From Bacillota bacterium (GTDB lineage Bacteria; Bacillota; Clostridia; Acetivibrionales; DSM-1351), in the NCBI GenBank assembly GCA_023412275.1, contig JAEYNY010000088.1, positions 1 to 64,000 on the forward strand: a stretch of DNA of 64,000 bases, in the 5' to 3' direction. Under the pieces are notes generated by a model. That model was given only the letters and a program-made list of their open reading frames with translations, did not search any database and was not told the origin of the DNA. Position 1 is the stretch's first letter, and the number at the start of each line of letters is the position of its first letter. A program made the position numbers and the translations under genes. Below are positions 20,701-30,200 of this stretch, one piece after another.

Positions 20701-21247
20701 ACTAACAAGGTATGATGGTATAAATGAAGCGGTTGTTGTTGTTAATGAGGATAAATCTGATAATAAATTCCTTGTAGCTTATGTGACAGGAAAACAGGAC
20801 ATTACGGTATCAGAAATACGAGAATACTTATTGCAGCAACTACCAATATACAAAGTACCTTCAAGAATCGTAATTTTAGATAAAATTCCAATTACCGCCA
20901 ATGGAAAATTGGACAAGTCAGCTTTGCCAAAGATTGAAGCAGACATAGAGATGGATTATGTAGAACCAAGAAATCAACTAGAAGAAAAGTTGGTAAGTAT
21001 TTACAAAAAAGTTCTTGGGATACACCAATTCGGAATTAACAACAATTATTTCGAACATGGGGGAAATTCATTAAAAACAACAATGCTGGTAAATAGAATA
21101 TTCAAAGAAATAAATATAAAATTGAAAATCGAAGATTTTTTCCAAAAGCAAACTATTCAAGAAATATCTGAATTGATACATTCAGCCTTGGAACGAAAGA
21201 GAAAAAAGGAAATGTTAATGAAAAAGTTAATCGATTTAGGAATATGA
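11738..21247 (+). CDS. NRPS 1: A(Cys)-T / C-A(Leu)-T-E / C-A(Ile/Val)-T
   Basis: 3169-aa peptide synthetase with modules 1-3. It starts directly with an adenylation domain (about 35-530), so it is the initiation module and the first residue stays unacylated. Specificity residues read DLYDFSLVW, near the Cys code DLYNLSLIW. T1 is at GGHSLK (about 578). An LCL-type C domain (634-1065, HHIITDG) precedes A2 (1075-1560, code DAWFLGNVV, the known Leu code) and T2 (GGDSIK, about 1603). An epimerization domain follows (1660-2090, HHLVIDGISW, EGHGRE, RTVGWFTSQ), giving D-Leu. A DCL-type C domain (LTPLQSGM, HHIILDG, about 2256) leads to A3 (2580-3065, code DGFFVGGVF, near Ile/Val codes) and T3 (GGNSLK, about 3109). 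The basic C-terminus (RKRKKEMLMKKL) may dock with the acidic start of NRPS 2. Confidence 0.95.
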   Translation: MVIKGNDEKTFFQGLSKGDQKLLFDYNNTNVDYQSWKMMYQLFEEQVERTPGNIALVYKRKTMTYKELNEQSNALARSLVDHHVKPGDTVGIICDRSFEMIVGMLAILKSGGAYVPIDPSYPEYRIKYIIENSGLSVVLVGQDNEIDFQNIIRIDKKEIRKYNTDNLNLDGDSKSLAYIIYTSGSTGLPKGVMIEHHSAVNLITSINKRFQVTEKDTLLFITSMCFDLSVYDIFGILAAGGKVVIAEKEQVQDPKELKKLLKEEKITFWDSVPSTMNHLVSDHELSGESCEYPDLRLVFMSGDWIPVKLPSRMTPYFPNTKIVSLGGATEGTVWSIFYVIDPLQKYTHSIPYGKPLDNNQFYILDNERKPVPVGQAGELYIGGVGVARGYINDEVKTNGSFIENMISGINGDKIYKTGDMGRMMPDGNIEFLGRIDHQVKIRGYRIELEEIENQVLQNELIKEVVVIDKTDNQGTKYLNLYYTAKQQISGREIKDYLLKKLPEYMIPSCFIQLETIPLTSNGKIDRKALAEIEGGMNDTEEDLALSSETEIKLASIWMELLDKQKIGPNSNFFELGGHSLKATILVHFIQREFKCEISIRQIFEAPTLKEMAQFIDNADNCEQLSITHIDDSEYYITSSAQKRLYSIWNLEQSEINYNVPFMMVTEGKINKDKLEDAFQKMVDRHESLRTSFHMMDGELVQKVHQNIKFTLEYFEIEEPIEESFKAKEFVKPFDLNTAPLIRARLIYSGRRYLLLIDSHHIITDGTSMDILFKEIMKVYEKEELDPITVQYKDYAAWQNKVRMQDNIVKQKEYWMENLKCELPVLNLPYDYDRPLYQSYEGDHVVTYISEDITNMLNQLARKTDSTLYVVLLSAYKALLYKYTNEEDVIVGTVFAGRNHSDLQKIVGMFVNTVPIRSYPMGDKSFASYLKEVKEVFLNAYDNQSYQFDDIIKDLNIRRDMGRNPVFDTMFDFQNTGITALEVDNAKFINSDNIPDIAKFDITISVQEVDGCLKVKLEYCTKLFKKETIERMAEHLKNLLQSVAMNSDIPLKTINLMSNEEINKVLYTFNNTSDYVEKDKTIKELFETQAEKTPDKIAIVYSGATMTYSELNQESNQLAKYLISKFNKEKPIIAIMAEPSLEMIIGILGIIKSGAAYLPIDPQYPQERIEFILEDSGADILLTQKRLTNGLEYKGDIYDLESHDWQNLPVNNLTADCKQTDLAYIIYTSGSTGKPKGVMVEHKALVNLCHWHNKNFDVTHQDNSTKYAGFGFDASVWEIFPYIIKGATLHILKDDLKLNMESLNEYFEANNITISFLPTQLCEQFMKLKNESLRYLLTGGDKLKEFRVNGNYKLINNYGPTENTVVTTTYEVNELSTNIPIGKPITNTQVYIFDKDNNVVPVGVQGEICISGDSLAKGYLNRESLTKDKFVTNPIIVGQRMYRTGDLGKWSSDGTLLFLGRIDKQVKIRGYRIELGEIETHITQIEGIKEAVVIDKEDKEGNKYLLAFYTADRDIGKEEIRDILGSSLPAYMIPLDFICLPEIIINANGKVDRHALSEYEPEFSGNADYVEPRDEQEKILVNVWQEVLGVDKVGIEDDFFYLGGDSIKAIQIISRLQKYGLRLEVKDLLQKTKIRKLKGYIKVIEKENLSQDIITGEVNKTPIQKWFFEQKFTEPHHFNQSVTLFCKERLEENILHDLFKKLLEHHDALRMCYQIDGDQVNQYIRDLNEGDLYSLKVCNLVGVEDESKAIEEESKHIQSGMNLAKGPLVRIILFKASAGDYLFIAIHHLVIDGISWRILIEDISNGYLQGVNKQEISFAGKTNSYKEWAKKLKEYAKTKEVLAQREYWEGIVRNQKPLAADFVIKDRKIGNIENISTELSQFDTQQLLKNSNRAFHTEINDLLLVTLGLAVKEWQGMNSVVINMEGHGREDAVKNIDISRTVGWFTSQYPICIYLSNIEDLSYTIKSVKESLRQIPFKGFGFQLLRYMQNEENSRNLDYDAEISFNYLGQFGQDRAQDGFKIEQFMHADSISMENRNISKLSVNSLVIDGCLKFQIGYDKNEFLYDNINNFAGIFMNKLKEVIDYCVRQRNEEITPYDVGRVKLGLNDFDNICKEYTMENIQKIYCLTPLQSGMLIHCLKNEKTKDYFEQISINILGKIDQSLLEKSFGLLVQKYDVLRTSIFYDKIDTSVQVILKERNVEIKYYDKKDESLEVQNKFIKEFKEKDQEKGFDFTKDTLIRIGIIRVSESAYKAIFSFHHIILDGWSLGIILKEWKNIYNDLANDIMLRTEENMDFGDYLDWLEQQDKEQAEQYWMDYLQDYENYVGIPSMPEKSNSEEQTCEDFVINVDESQTKKLKELSNQYGLTLNSVFQGIWSILLRRYNNTDDVVFGTVVSGRQAEIDGIEEMVGLFINTIPMRIKAEGSMTFLNYVRKIQEMSIESTKYAYYSLDEIQGALKLQRGLFNHIIAFENYPVDYYENPGEKGISYEKNSIEAVEQTNYDLNVIVETGDSLEIKIKYNPGLYDRKMLSRLEGHIQNIMSAIFSNIHERILDIDILTKAEMDKLLFEFNDNVTDYGKEKTIPEIFEEYAKRQPQETAVVYKDQSLTYKELNERAEELSRHLINQGVKEGDIIAILLNSCVEMVVSILGILKSGAAYLPIDSKMPLSRIHYMLKDCNVNILVTAKEVIKSENFGVELLYIEDVKKSDNSTSVIKNKYSAKNCAYIMYTSGTTGDAKGIRTNHSNIIRVVKNTNYIELCEKDSVLQTSNYSFDGSTFNIFGALLNGAKLVLIENVLELNELSSTIRKEKVSVFFITTQLFNMIVDIDLQIFKDIRKIVIGGEAASVEHVRKALTLLGEGKLINGYGPTETTVFATAYPIDRIDSDMMSIPIGYPLSNTSIHILDSNLKIQPIGVPGELYIGGDGVAMGYLNKEELTKEKFIENPYLKGDIMYRSGDIARWLEDGAIEYLGRADDQVKIRGFRIEIKEIETLLTRYDGINEAVVVVNEDKSDNKFLVAYVTGKQDITVSEIREYLLQQLPIYKVPSRIVILDKIPITANGKLDKSALPKIEADIEMDYVEPRNQLEEKLVSIYKKVLGIHQFGINNNYFEHGGNSLKTTMLVNRIFKEINIKLKIEDFFQKQTIQEISELIHSALERKRKKEMLMKKLIDLGI

Positions 21248-21280
21248 CATTGAAATTTTACTATAGAAAGAGGTTAACAA

Positions 21281-24200
21281 ATGGACAAGGATCTATTAAG
21301 TAGGATACAAAAGTTGACAGATGAACAAAGAAAAGAATTGGAGGAAGAACTGGGATATAGTTTAGATGAATTGGTTCAGGAAATGGACGAATTTAATCAG
21401 GATGAGGAAGCCGAATTTACTGATATTCAGGCATTGGACAAACAGGAATACTATATTTCGTCCTCAATCCAAAAAAGATTATTTGCTGTATGTCAATTGG
21501 ATGGAACCGGTACGGTTTATAATATACCTTTAATTATGGAGATAGAAGGGTACCTGGATAAAAGCAGACTTCAAAATGCATTTCAAACAATAGTAGAAAG
21601 ACACGAGTCTTTAAGAACATACTTTGAAATTGAAGATGATCAGGTTGTACAGAAAATAAATGAAGATTCAGCAATAAAGATTAATTTTATTGAAATGAAA
21701 GTGGGAGATAGTGAGGAAAAATTGATTGATGACGCTATTCAACCTTTTGATTTATGTTCTGCTCCCCTAATAAGAGTGACTGTTATACAGAAGAACGAAA
21801 ATCACCACATAATTGTTATTGATGTTCATCATATTGTAGCAGATGGAATGTCAGTTGATATCATGTTGTCGGAACTAAAGGACCTCTATGAGGGAAGGAC
21901 CTTGAAGCCATTAAGACTACAATACAGGGATTATTCTGTATGGCAAAATGAAAGCATTAAAAAAGGTCTTTTTAAGAAACAGGAAGACTATTGGAGAAAA
22001 GTTTTTTCTGAACCTGTTCCTATACTGGAATTGCCAATGGACTATAAAAGACCTCTTATGCAATCCTTTGAGGGTGACAGAATCGATTTTGAGCTGAGTC
22101 AGGAAATTACGGAGAAGTTAAAGGAACTTACTGCAAAAACTAATACTACATTATATATGATGTTATTTTCCGTATATAACATATTGATGTACAAATATAC
22201 CTCTCAGGAAGATATTGTAGTAGGTACTCCTGTTTCAGGTAGAACACACGCAGATTTACAGGATATAATCGGAATGTTTGTAAATACCCTTGCAATCAGA
22301 AGCTATCCTAAAGGGGAAAAGACATTTTTACAATACCTTGAAGAAATGAAACAGACTACCTTGCAAGCTTTTGATAATCAGGACTATCAATTGGAAGATT
22401 TAATCGATAAATTGCCATTTAAGAGAGACATGAGCAGAAATCCTCTTTTTGATACAATGTTTGTATTTGAAGATGTGGCAAATACTTCCATAAAAATAGA
22501 TGAGCTTGTTTTCAAAAAATATAGTAAGCGGTTTAAGTTTTCAAAATTTGACTTAACGCTTATTGCAACTGAAGAAAACAATAAGATTAATTTTCAGATA
22601 GAATATTGTGCTAAACTATTTGCCCGAGATACCATCAAAAGGTTGATGGGTCACTTACAGGAGTTAATTGTAAGTATACTTAATAATCCAGGTGAGAGCA
22701 TAGACAAATTAAATATCCTTTCCACCCAAGAAAAAAAGGCATTACTTGAGGATTTCTGTAATACTGACAGAGAATATAATAAAGCAAAAACAATACAAGA
22801 AATGTTTGAGGAACAAGTAAAAGAACTACCTGATAAAATTGCAGTTTTTGATGAGGAGAAGAAACTGACTTATAGTCATTTAAATGCCCAAGCCAATCAA
22901 GTTGCACAAATATTATTGAAAAAAGGGGTAACAGCCGGTACTTTAGTTGCTGTTACTGGTGAACGTTCTGCATCAATGTTAATTGGGATTATTGGGATTT
23001 TGAAGGCTGGAGGAGCATATCTGCCAATTGCTGATAATTATCCTAAGGGCCGTGTTGAATATATGCTCGATGACAGTAAAACTGCAATTTTGTTGTGTTC
23101 TTCCAAACTGGAATATACCCCTGAATTTAAAGGCGAAATTCTGATGATTGACGAAATGCTGAGGGAAACTGCTTTTGGTGAAACTTCCAGTTTGACTGGA
23201 AGAAGTACTCCTGACGACTTAGCATATGTTATTTATACTTCAGGCTCCACCGGTAAGCCAAAAGGAGTAATGGTAAGTCATATTGGGGTAGCGAATCTAA
23301 AAAGCTACTTTGAAAATGATTTAAACATTGCTAAAGATGATAGTATTTTGCAGTTCGCAAGTATTTCTTTTGATGCATCAGTATGGGAAATCATGATGGC
23401 CCTTTTAACCGGAGGTACATTGTGTATTCCAAAGAAAGATACTATTAACGATTTAAGGAAGATGGAAAAATTCATCAATGACAATAGCATAACTGTTGCA
23501 ACATTGCCACCCACATACGCTACTCATCTGGAGTGCGATAACATTCATTCTTTGAAGATACTTATTACAGCAGGTTCTGAAACAACTGATGCTATCATAA
23601 AAAAATGGAGTAAAAAACTCCAATATATTAACGCTTATGGACCAACTGAAACAACAGTTTGTGCTACATATTGGATGGTAAATGAAGAAAACACTAATGT
23701 TATTTCAATAGGTAAACCCATACCAAATACAAAAGTATATATTCTCGATGGAAAGAATCAATTGGTGCCAATAGGGGTAAGAGGTCAGTTATGTATCAGC
23801 GGAGATGGTTTGGCAAAAGGTTATTTAAATCAGCCGGACTTAACACAAAGCAAATTTATTGAGCATCCGTTTCTACCAAAAGAGAAAATGTATTTGACCG
23901 GAGACGTTGGAAAATGGATGCCTGACGGGACAATCCAATTCTTGGGAAGGCAGGATTACCAAGTAAAGATAAGAGGATTTCGTATTGAATTAGGTGAGAT
24001 AGAAGAGCAATTACTTAAATTAGAACAAATAAATGAGACAATTGTTTTAGACAAGGAAGACAGAAATAACAATAAATATTTGGTTGCCTTTTATACCGGT
24101 ACAGAAGAATTGGAAGCAGATTATATAAAAAGGCAGTTATCAAAAGAACTTCCGGACTATATGATACCATCTTATTTTGTTAAGACAGAGCAGATGCCTC

Positions 24201-27200
24201 TGACACAGAATGGTAAGGTTGATCGGAAAGCTTTGCTTGAATTGCAATTTGAGATGGGTAATGGAGCGACGACTGAGTATGCAGAACCTAGAAATCTGAT
24301 AGAAGAGAACTTATGCGAAGTTTGGAAGGAAGTTTTAAGTGCAAAACAAATAGGAATAGATGATAGCTTTTTCGACTTGGGTGGTGATTCAATAAAAGCA
24401 ATTCAGATTGCATCCCGGTTAAATAAGTACAAACTGAAACTTGAAATAAAGGATTTATTGAGCAATCCAACAATAAGAGAAGTATCCTCCTATGTAAAAA
24501 CCATAGAGGTTACAAATATTTCGGATGAAGCTTTAGAGGGCGAGGTTGCTCTATCACCAATTCAAGAATGGTTTTTTGAACAGAAATTTGCAAAAGAAAA
24601 TCATTGGAATCAGGCGGTAATTTTATATAAACCTGATGGGTTTAGTGAGGATATAGTAAAGCGGGTTTTTGACGAAATTATAAAGCATCATGATGCATTA
24701 AGAATGACATTTACAAAAAATAAAGATAAAGTACAGCAGTATATGAGAAATTCGGAAAAAGAACCACTTTATACATATGAAGTACAAAAGATTACTCCGG
24801 AAGAAAATACTGATGCTATCATTGAAAAGAATGCAACTAGAATACAAAAGGAGATTGACCTGGAAAAAGGCCCTCTGGTTAAATTGGGTCTGTTTCAAAC
24901 GGAAAAGGGAGATCATCTTTTAATTGCCATTCATCACTTAGTAGTAGATGCAGTATCCTTCCGTATTATCATGGAGGATTTTGTCCACGCTTATAAGCAA
25001 ATACAGGAAGGCAAGAAAGTGGAACTGTTTGATAAGACCTGTTCTTACAGACAATGGACCAATGCAATAAAAGAGTACGCAAATTCAAAAGAGCTGCAAG
25101 GAGAAAAACAATATTGGAAGAATATAGTGGCACAATATTCTCCGTTGCCTGTAGATAATGAAATAAGTACAAGAAAAGTAAGTGATAGTAGTAATATTGA
25201 AATTGTATTAGAGGAAACAGAAACAAGGCAGTTTCTTCGAGAAGCACATAAGGCATATAGTACAGAAGCCAACGATCTTCTATTGTCAGCACTGGGGCTC
25301 ACACTAAAGAAATGGAGCGGAATTAACAATATAATTGTTAATATGGAAGGACACGGAAGAGAAAAGGCCGGAAAGTACATAGATGTGGCAAGAACGGTAG
25401 GATGGTTTACCACACAATACCCGTTGCTGTTGGATATGAAGAACTCAGATATATCCTACATTATTAAAAAGACAAAGGAAAGCATACGCAACATACCTGA
25501 CAAGGGAATAGGATATCAGATAATTAAGTATTTTGGAGATGACGCTGATTATAAAGAATTGGTATATGAAAATGAAATTTCTTTTAATTATCTGGGAGAA
25601 TTTGGACAAGACATCGATAAAGATGTAGTTGAAATATCAGATTTCGGAGTAGGTGAATGCATCAGTCCGGATAATGAACGTTTATGGAAAATCGGTATAA
25701 ATGGAAACATAATAGGGGGTAAATTAAAATTCCAGATTGACTATGATCGTAAAGAATACAGAGAAGACAATATTTCAGAATTTGCAAAAATCTATAAGAA
25801 TGAACTTTTAGGGGTTATTAGTCATTGTGTGAACAAGAAGGAAAAAGAATTGACACCATATGATGTGGGAGCATCAAAAATAAGCCTGACTGACTTTGAG
25901 GAAATAGGAAGACAATATCCAATAAATGAAATTCAAAGTATATATAGATTAACTCCCATGCAAGAAGGCCTGCTTTTTCACTTCTTGAAAGATGAGAATC
26001 CGGCTCTATATTTTGAACAGCTGAGTATGAGTGTGGAGGGAGAGTTTAAACCTGATCTGATTCAAGAAAGCTTTAACTATCTTACACAGAAATATGATGT
26101 TTTTCGTACATTATTTATTTATAAGAATTTAGAGAACGCACTTCAAATTGTTTTTAAAAACATGGAAAGCAAGGTTTACTTCGAGGATATCAGCAACTAT
26201 ACAGATATAGAAAAAGATAAGTACCTTGAGGAAGTTAAAAAACAAGAAGTAGAGCGTGGCTTTTTCATAACGAAAGAGAAATTAGTGAGGCTTTCCTTTA
26301 TTAAGACAAGGGAAAGTGAATTTAAGATGATATGGAATTTTCATCATATCATTATGGACGGTTGGTGTCTTGGAATTATACTAAAAGACTTTTTTGATGT
26401 TTATCGCAGTTTGGAACGGGGACAAGAGATAAAGCATACACCTGTAACTGAATACAAGAAATATATTGAATGGATTGAGAAGCAGGATAAGGAATTTGCA
26501 ATTAAACATTGGAAAGACTATCTGGATGAGTATACCCAGCCTGCAAAACCATTACATATACGTAAAAAAGATAAAGGTTATGCAAAAGGGGAATATTTGT
26601 TCAGTTTGGACAAGGATAAAACAACGGAACTTAAAAATATAGCACAGAAAAATCAGGTTACGTTAAATTCAGTTTTTCTTTCTGTTTGGGCAATTCTTTT
26701 GCAACGATATAATAATTCTGAAGACATAGCATTTGGTTCTGTGGTATCCGGCCGGCCGGCAGCAATTGACCGTATTGAAAATATGGTAGGTTTATTTATT
26801 AATACACTGCCAGTTCGAGTTAAAGCAGAGAAAGCAATGAATTTTATAGAATTACTTAAAAAAGTTAACAGTGATTTTATGATATCCAATGAATATTCTT
26901 ATTGCTCTTTGGCAGAAATACAGTCCCTTACAGCACTGAATGATAGTTTAATAAATCATATAATGGTTTTTGAAAATTATCCAATTGAAATGAGTGCTGA
27001 ACATTTTGGAGTGAATTTGAGCAAGATTGAATCCCATGAACAGGCAAATTATGATTTTAATATCATCATAGGTCCTGGAGAAGAAACGATTATTAAATTT
27101 AGTTATAACAAAAGCGTATATGATCAACATTGTATTGATGAAATGGCAGGGCACTTTCAACAGTTAATAGAAAAAATAATTAATAATCCATTAAAGGAAC

Positions 27201-30200
27201 TGGAAGAATTAGATATTCTTACAGAAAAGGAAAAGAATGAACTGCTGATTGAATTCAATAATATGGACCGCCAGTTTATGAAAGATAAAACCATTCAGGA
27301 ATTGTTTGCAGAACAAGTGAAAAAATATCCTGATCATATAGCGGTGGCAGATGAAGAGAAAAAACTGACTTATTCAGAATTAAATGAAAAAGCTAATATT
27401 GTAGCTGGTTCTTTGGTGAACATGGGAATTGAAAATGGGAAAATAGTGGCTGTCACAGGAGAACGTTCTGTTGAAGTTATTATCGGAATCTTAGGTATAT
27501 TAAAAGCAGGAGGAGCGTACCTGCCAATTGATCATACCTATCCCGTACATCGAATCGAATACATGCTCCATGATAGTAAAGCAGATATTCTTCTTTGCTG
27601 TTCAGAGATTGAATGCAATATGAGATTTGATGGAAAAGTTGTATATTACAAAGATATTAATGCCTCTCCTATGAATGAACACTTTGTTGAATCTGTTAGA
27701 AGGAGCAAAGCAGAAGACACGGCGTATGTTATATATACTTCCGGGTCTACCGGAAAACCAAAAGGAGTTATGGTCAGCCATGTTGGAGTTTCGAATTTGA
27801 AGGATTATTTTGAAACGGATTTAAAAATATTACAAAGGGATACTATATTACAATTTGCAAGTTTGTCATTTGATGCATCGGTGTGGGAGATTACCATGGC
27901 ACTTTTAATCGGAGGAACACTCTCTATTCCAAGTAAAGATACAATTGGTGATTTTCGTAAGCTGGAAGACTATATAAACAAAAACAACGTAACAATTGCG
28001 ACATTACCTCCGGCGTATGTTACGTATTTAGACAGCGATAAGATTCATTCGCTGCGTAAACTAATAACCGCCGGATCTGAGACCTCAGAAGCGATAGTTG
28101 ATAAATGGAGTAAAACAACAGAATACATTAATGCGTATGGGCCAACAGAAACAACGGTATGTGCAACTGTTTGTACTGATTGTGCAAAAATGCAAAACAG
28201 TTTGTCTATTGGTAAACCTATATCAAATTTCAAAATTTATGTATTGGACAAAAAGAACAGGTTAGTTCCTAAAGGGGTAGCCGGTCAACTTTGTATTAGT
28301 GGAGTGGGGCTTGCAAAAGGATACTTGAATCAGGAAAAGCTGACAAATGAAAAATTTATTCCTAATCCATTCCTCGTTGGAGAAAAAATGTATCTGACCG
28401 GGGATCTTGCAAGATGGCTACCTGATGGAAATCTTGAATTTTTAGGAAGAATGGATTACCAGGTAAAAATACGCGGATTCCGTATTGAACTTGGAGAAAT
28501 TGAAGCAAGCTTGATTAAACATGAACAGATAAATGAGGTTGCTGTAATCGATAAGGAAGATAGTTCCGGGAATAAGTATCTTGTTGCATATTATACTTCA
28601 CAACAGGAACTTGAAAAGACTGAAATAAAAAAAGATTTGGTTGTTGATTTACCGGATTACATGATTCCTTCCTACTTTGTTTATTTACCACAAATGCCAT
28701 TGACCCGGAACGGAAAAATTGACAGGAAAGCTCTACTTGCAGAGTATGGTGAGACAATAGAGGATTCTAAGTTTGAAGATGCCAGAAACAATACTGAAGG
28801 AAAAATTATATTAATATGGAAGGAAATACTCGGTATTGATAAAATAGGAATTAACGATAACTTTTTTGAAATAGGTGGACATTCTTTGAAAGCTACAGTA
28901 CTTCTTTCCAGGATATATAAGGAATTCAACGTAGAGATTCCTATTAAGGAGCTATACCTTCTGAAAACTGTAAAGGAAATAGCGGCATACATAAGGAACT
29001 GTGAAAAAACCTCTTATTGTCCTATAGAGTCAATAGAAAAAAGAGAATACTATCCAGTTTCTTCAGTACAAAAGAGGTTGTTCACAATAAATGAGATTGA
29101 AAAAGAATCCCTTGCATATAACATGCCCTTTGTCATGAAAATTAACGGAGAAATTGATTATTTCAAATTTAAGAAAATATTTGAAAAAATTGTACAGCGA
29201 CATGAGGCACTTAGAACCTCGTTTGAGATGATAGGGGATGAAATAGTTCAAAAAGTTCATGATAAAGTAGAACTTGTAATTGACCAGAAGGAACTTCAAG
29301 AAAATGAAACCATTGATTCTGCTATTTCCGAATTTATAAGACCTTTTCGGTTGAGAGATGAATCATTAATTCGTATCAGATTCGTAATGAAGAGCCCATA
29401 TGAACATTTTATGATGATAGATATGCATCACATCATATGTGACGGAGTATCTATGAATATCATTTTAAGGGAAATGGTAGGGCTATATCAAGGGGAATCA
29501 TTGCCTGAAAACCGGGTTCAATATAAGGATTTTACAGAGTGGAAGGGAAAACTTCAAGATAAAGAACAGCAAGAGGAATTCTGGACAAATGAATTCAAGG
29601 GTAAACTACCTGATTTTGAATTGCCACTGGATTATGAAAGAGGTGCAATACAACAATATGAAGGTAACCGATTACAGTTTACCATAGATAAGGAAACTAC
29701 TGAAAAACTAAATATTCTGGCAAAAGAAACCGGGTCAACTCTGTATATGATTCTTTTATCAGCCTATACCATACTGCTTCATAAGTATTCCGGTGAGGAA
29801 GATATTATTGTAGGGTCTATTGTATCGGGAAGGAATCATCCGGATATACAGGATATGGTTGGTATGTTTGTTAATACCATTGCAATACGTAATTACCCGG
29901 CAAGGGAAAAAACCATTATTCAATATCTTGGTGAAGTAAGAGAAAAGGTAATCGATGTGTTTGAAAATCAGGATTATGAATTCGAGACGCTTCTTAATAA
30001 GCTTGATGTAAAAAAAGTAGCTGGCAGAAATCCATTATTTGATACGGTGTTTGCACTGCAAAATATTGAGATGACTTCACTAAATATAGATAATTTAGTT
30101 TTCGAGGACTATGAAGTACCTCTTAAAATATCCAAGTTCGATATAACATTTAACGGGGTGGAACAGAATGAAATGCTTTATTTTGATGTTGAATATTGTG

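Noticed and set aside
24969..25413. Two antisense open frames of over 100 codons opposite an E domain of NRPS 2
   Set aside because: No ribosome site, low-complexity hydrophobic translations and full overlap with a well-supported coding frame. A similar pair lies opposite the E domain of NRPS 3 (33350-33713).
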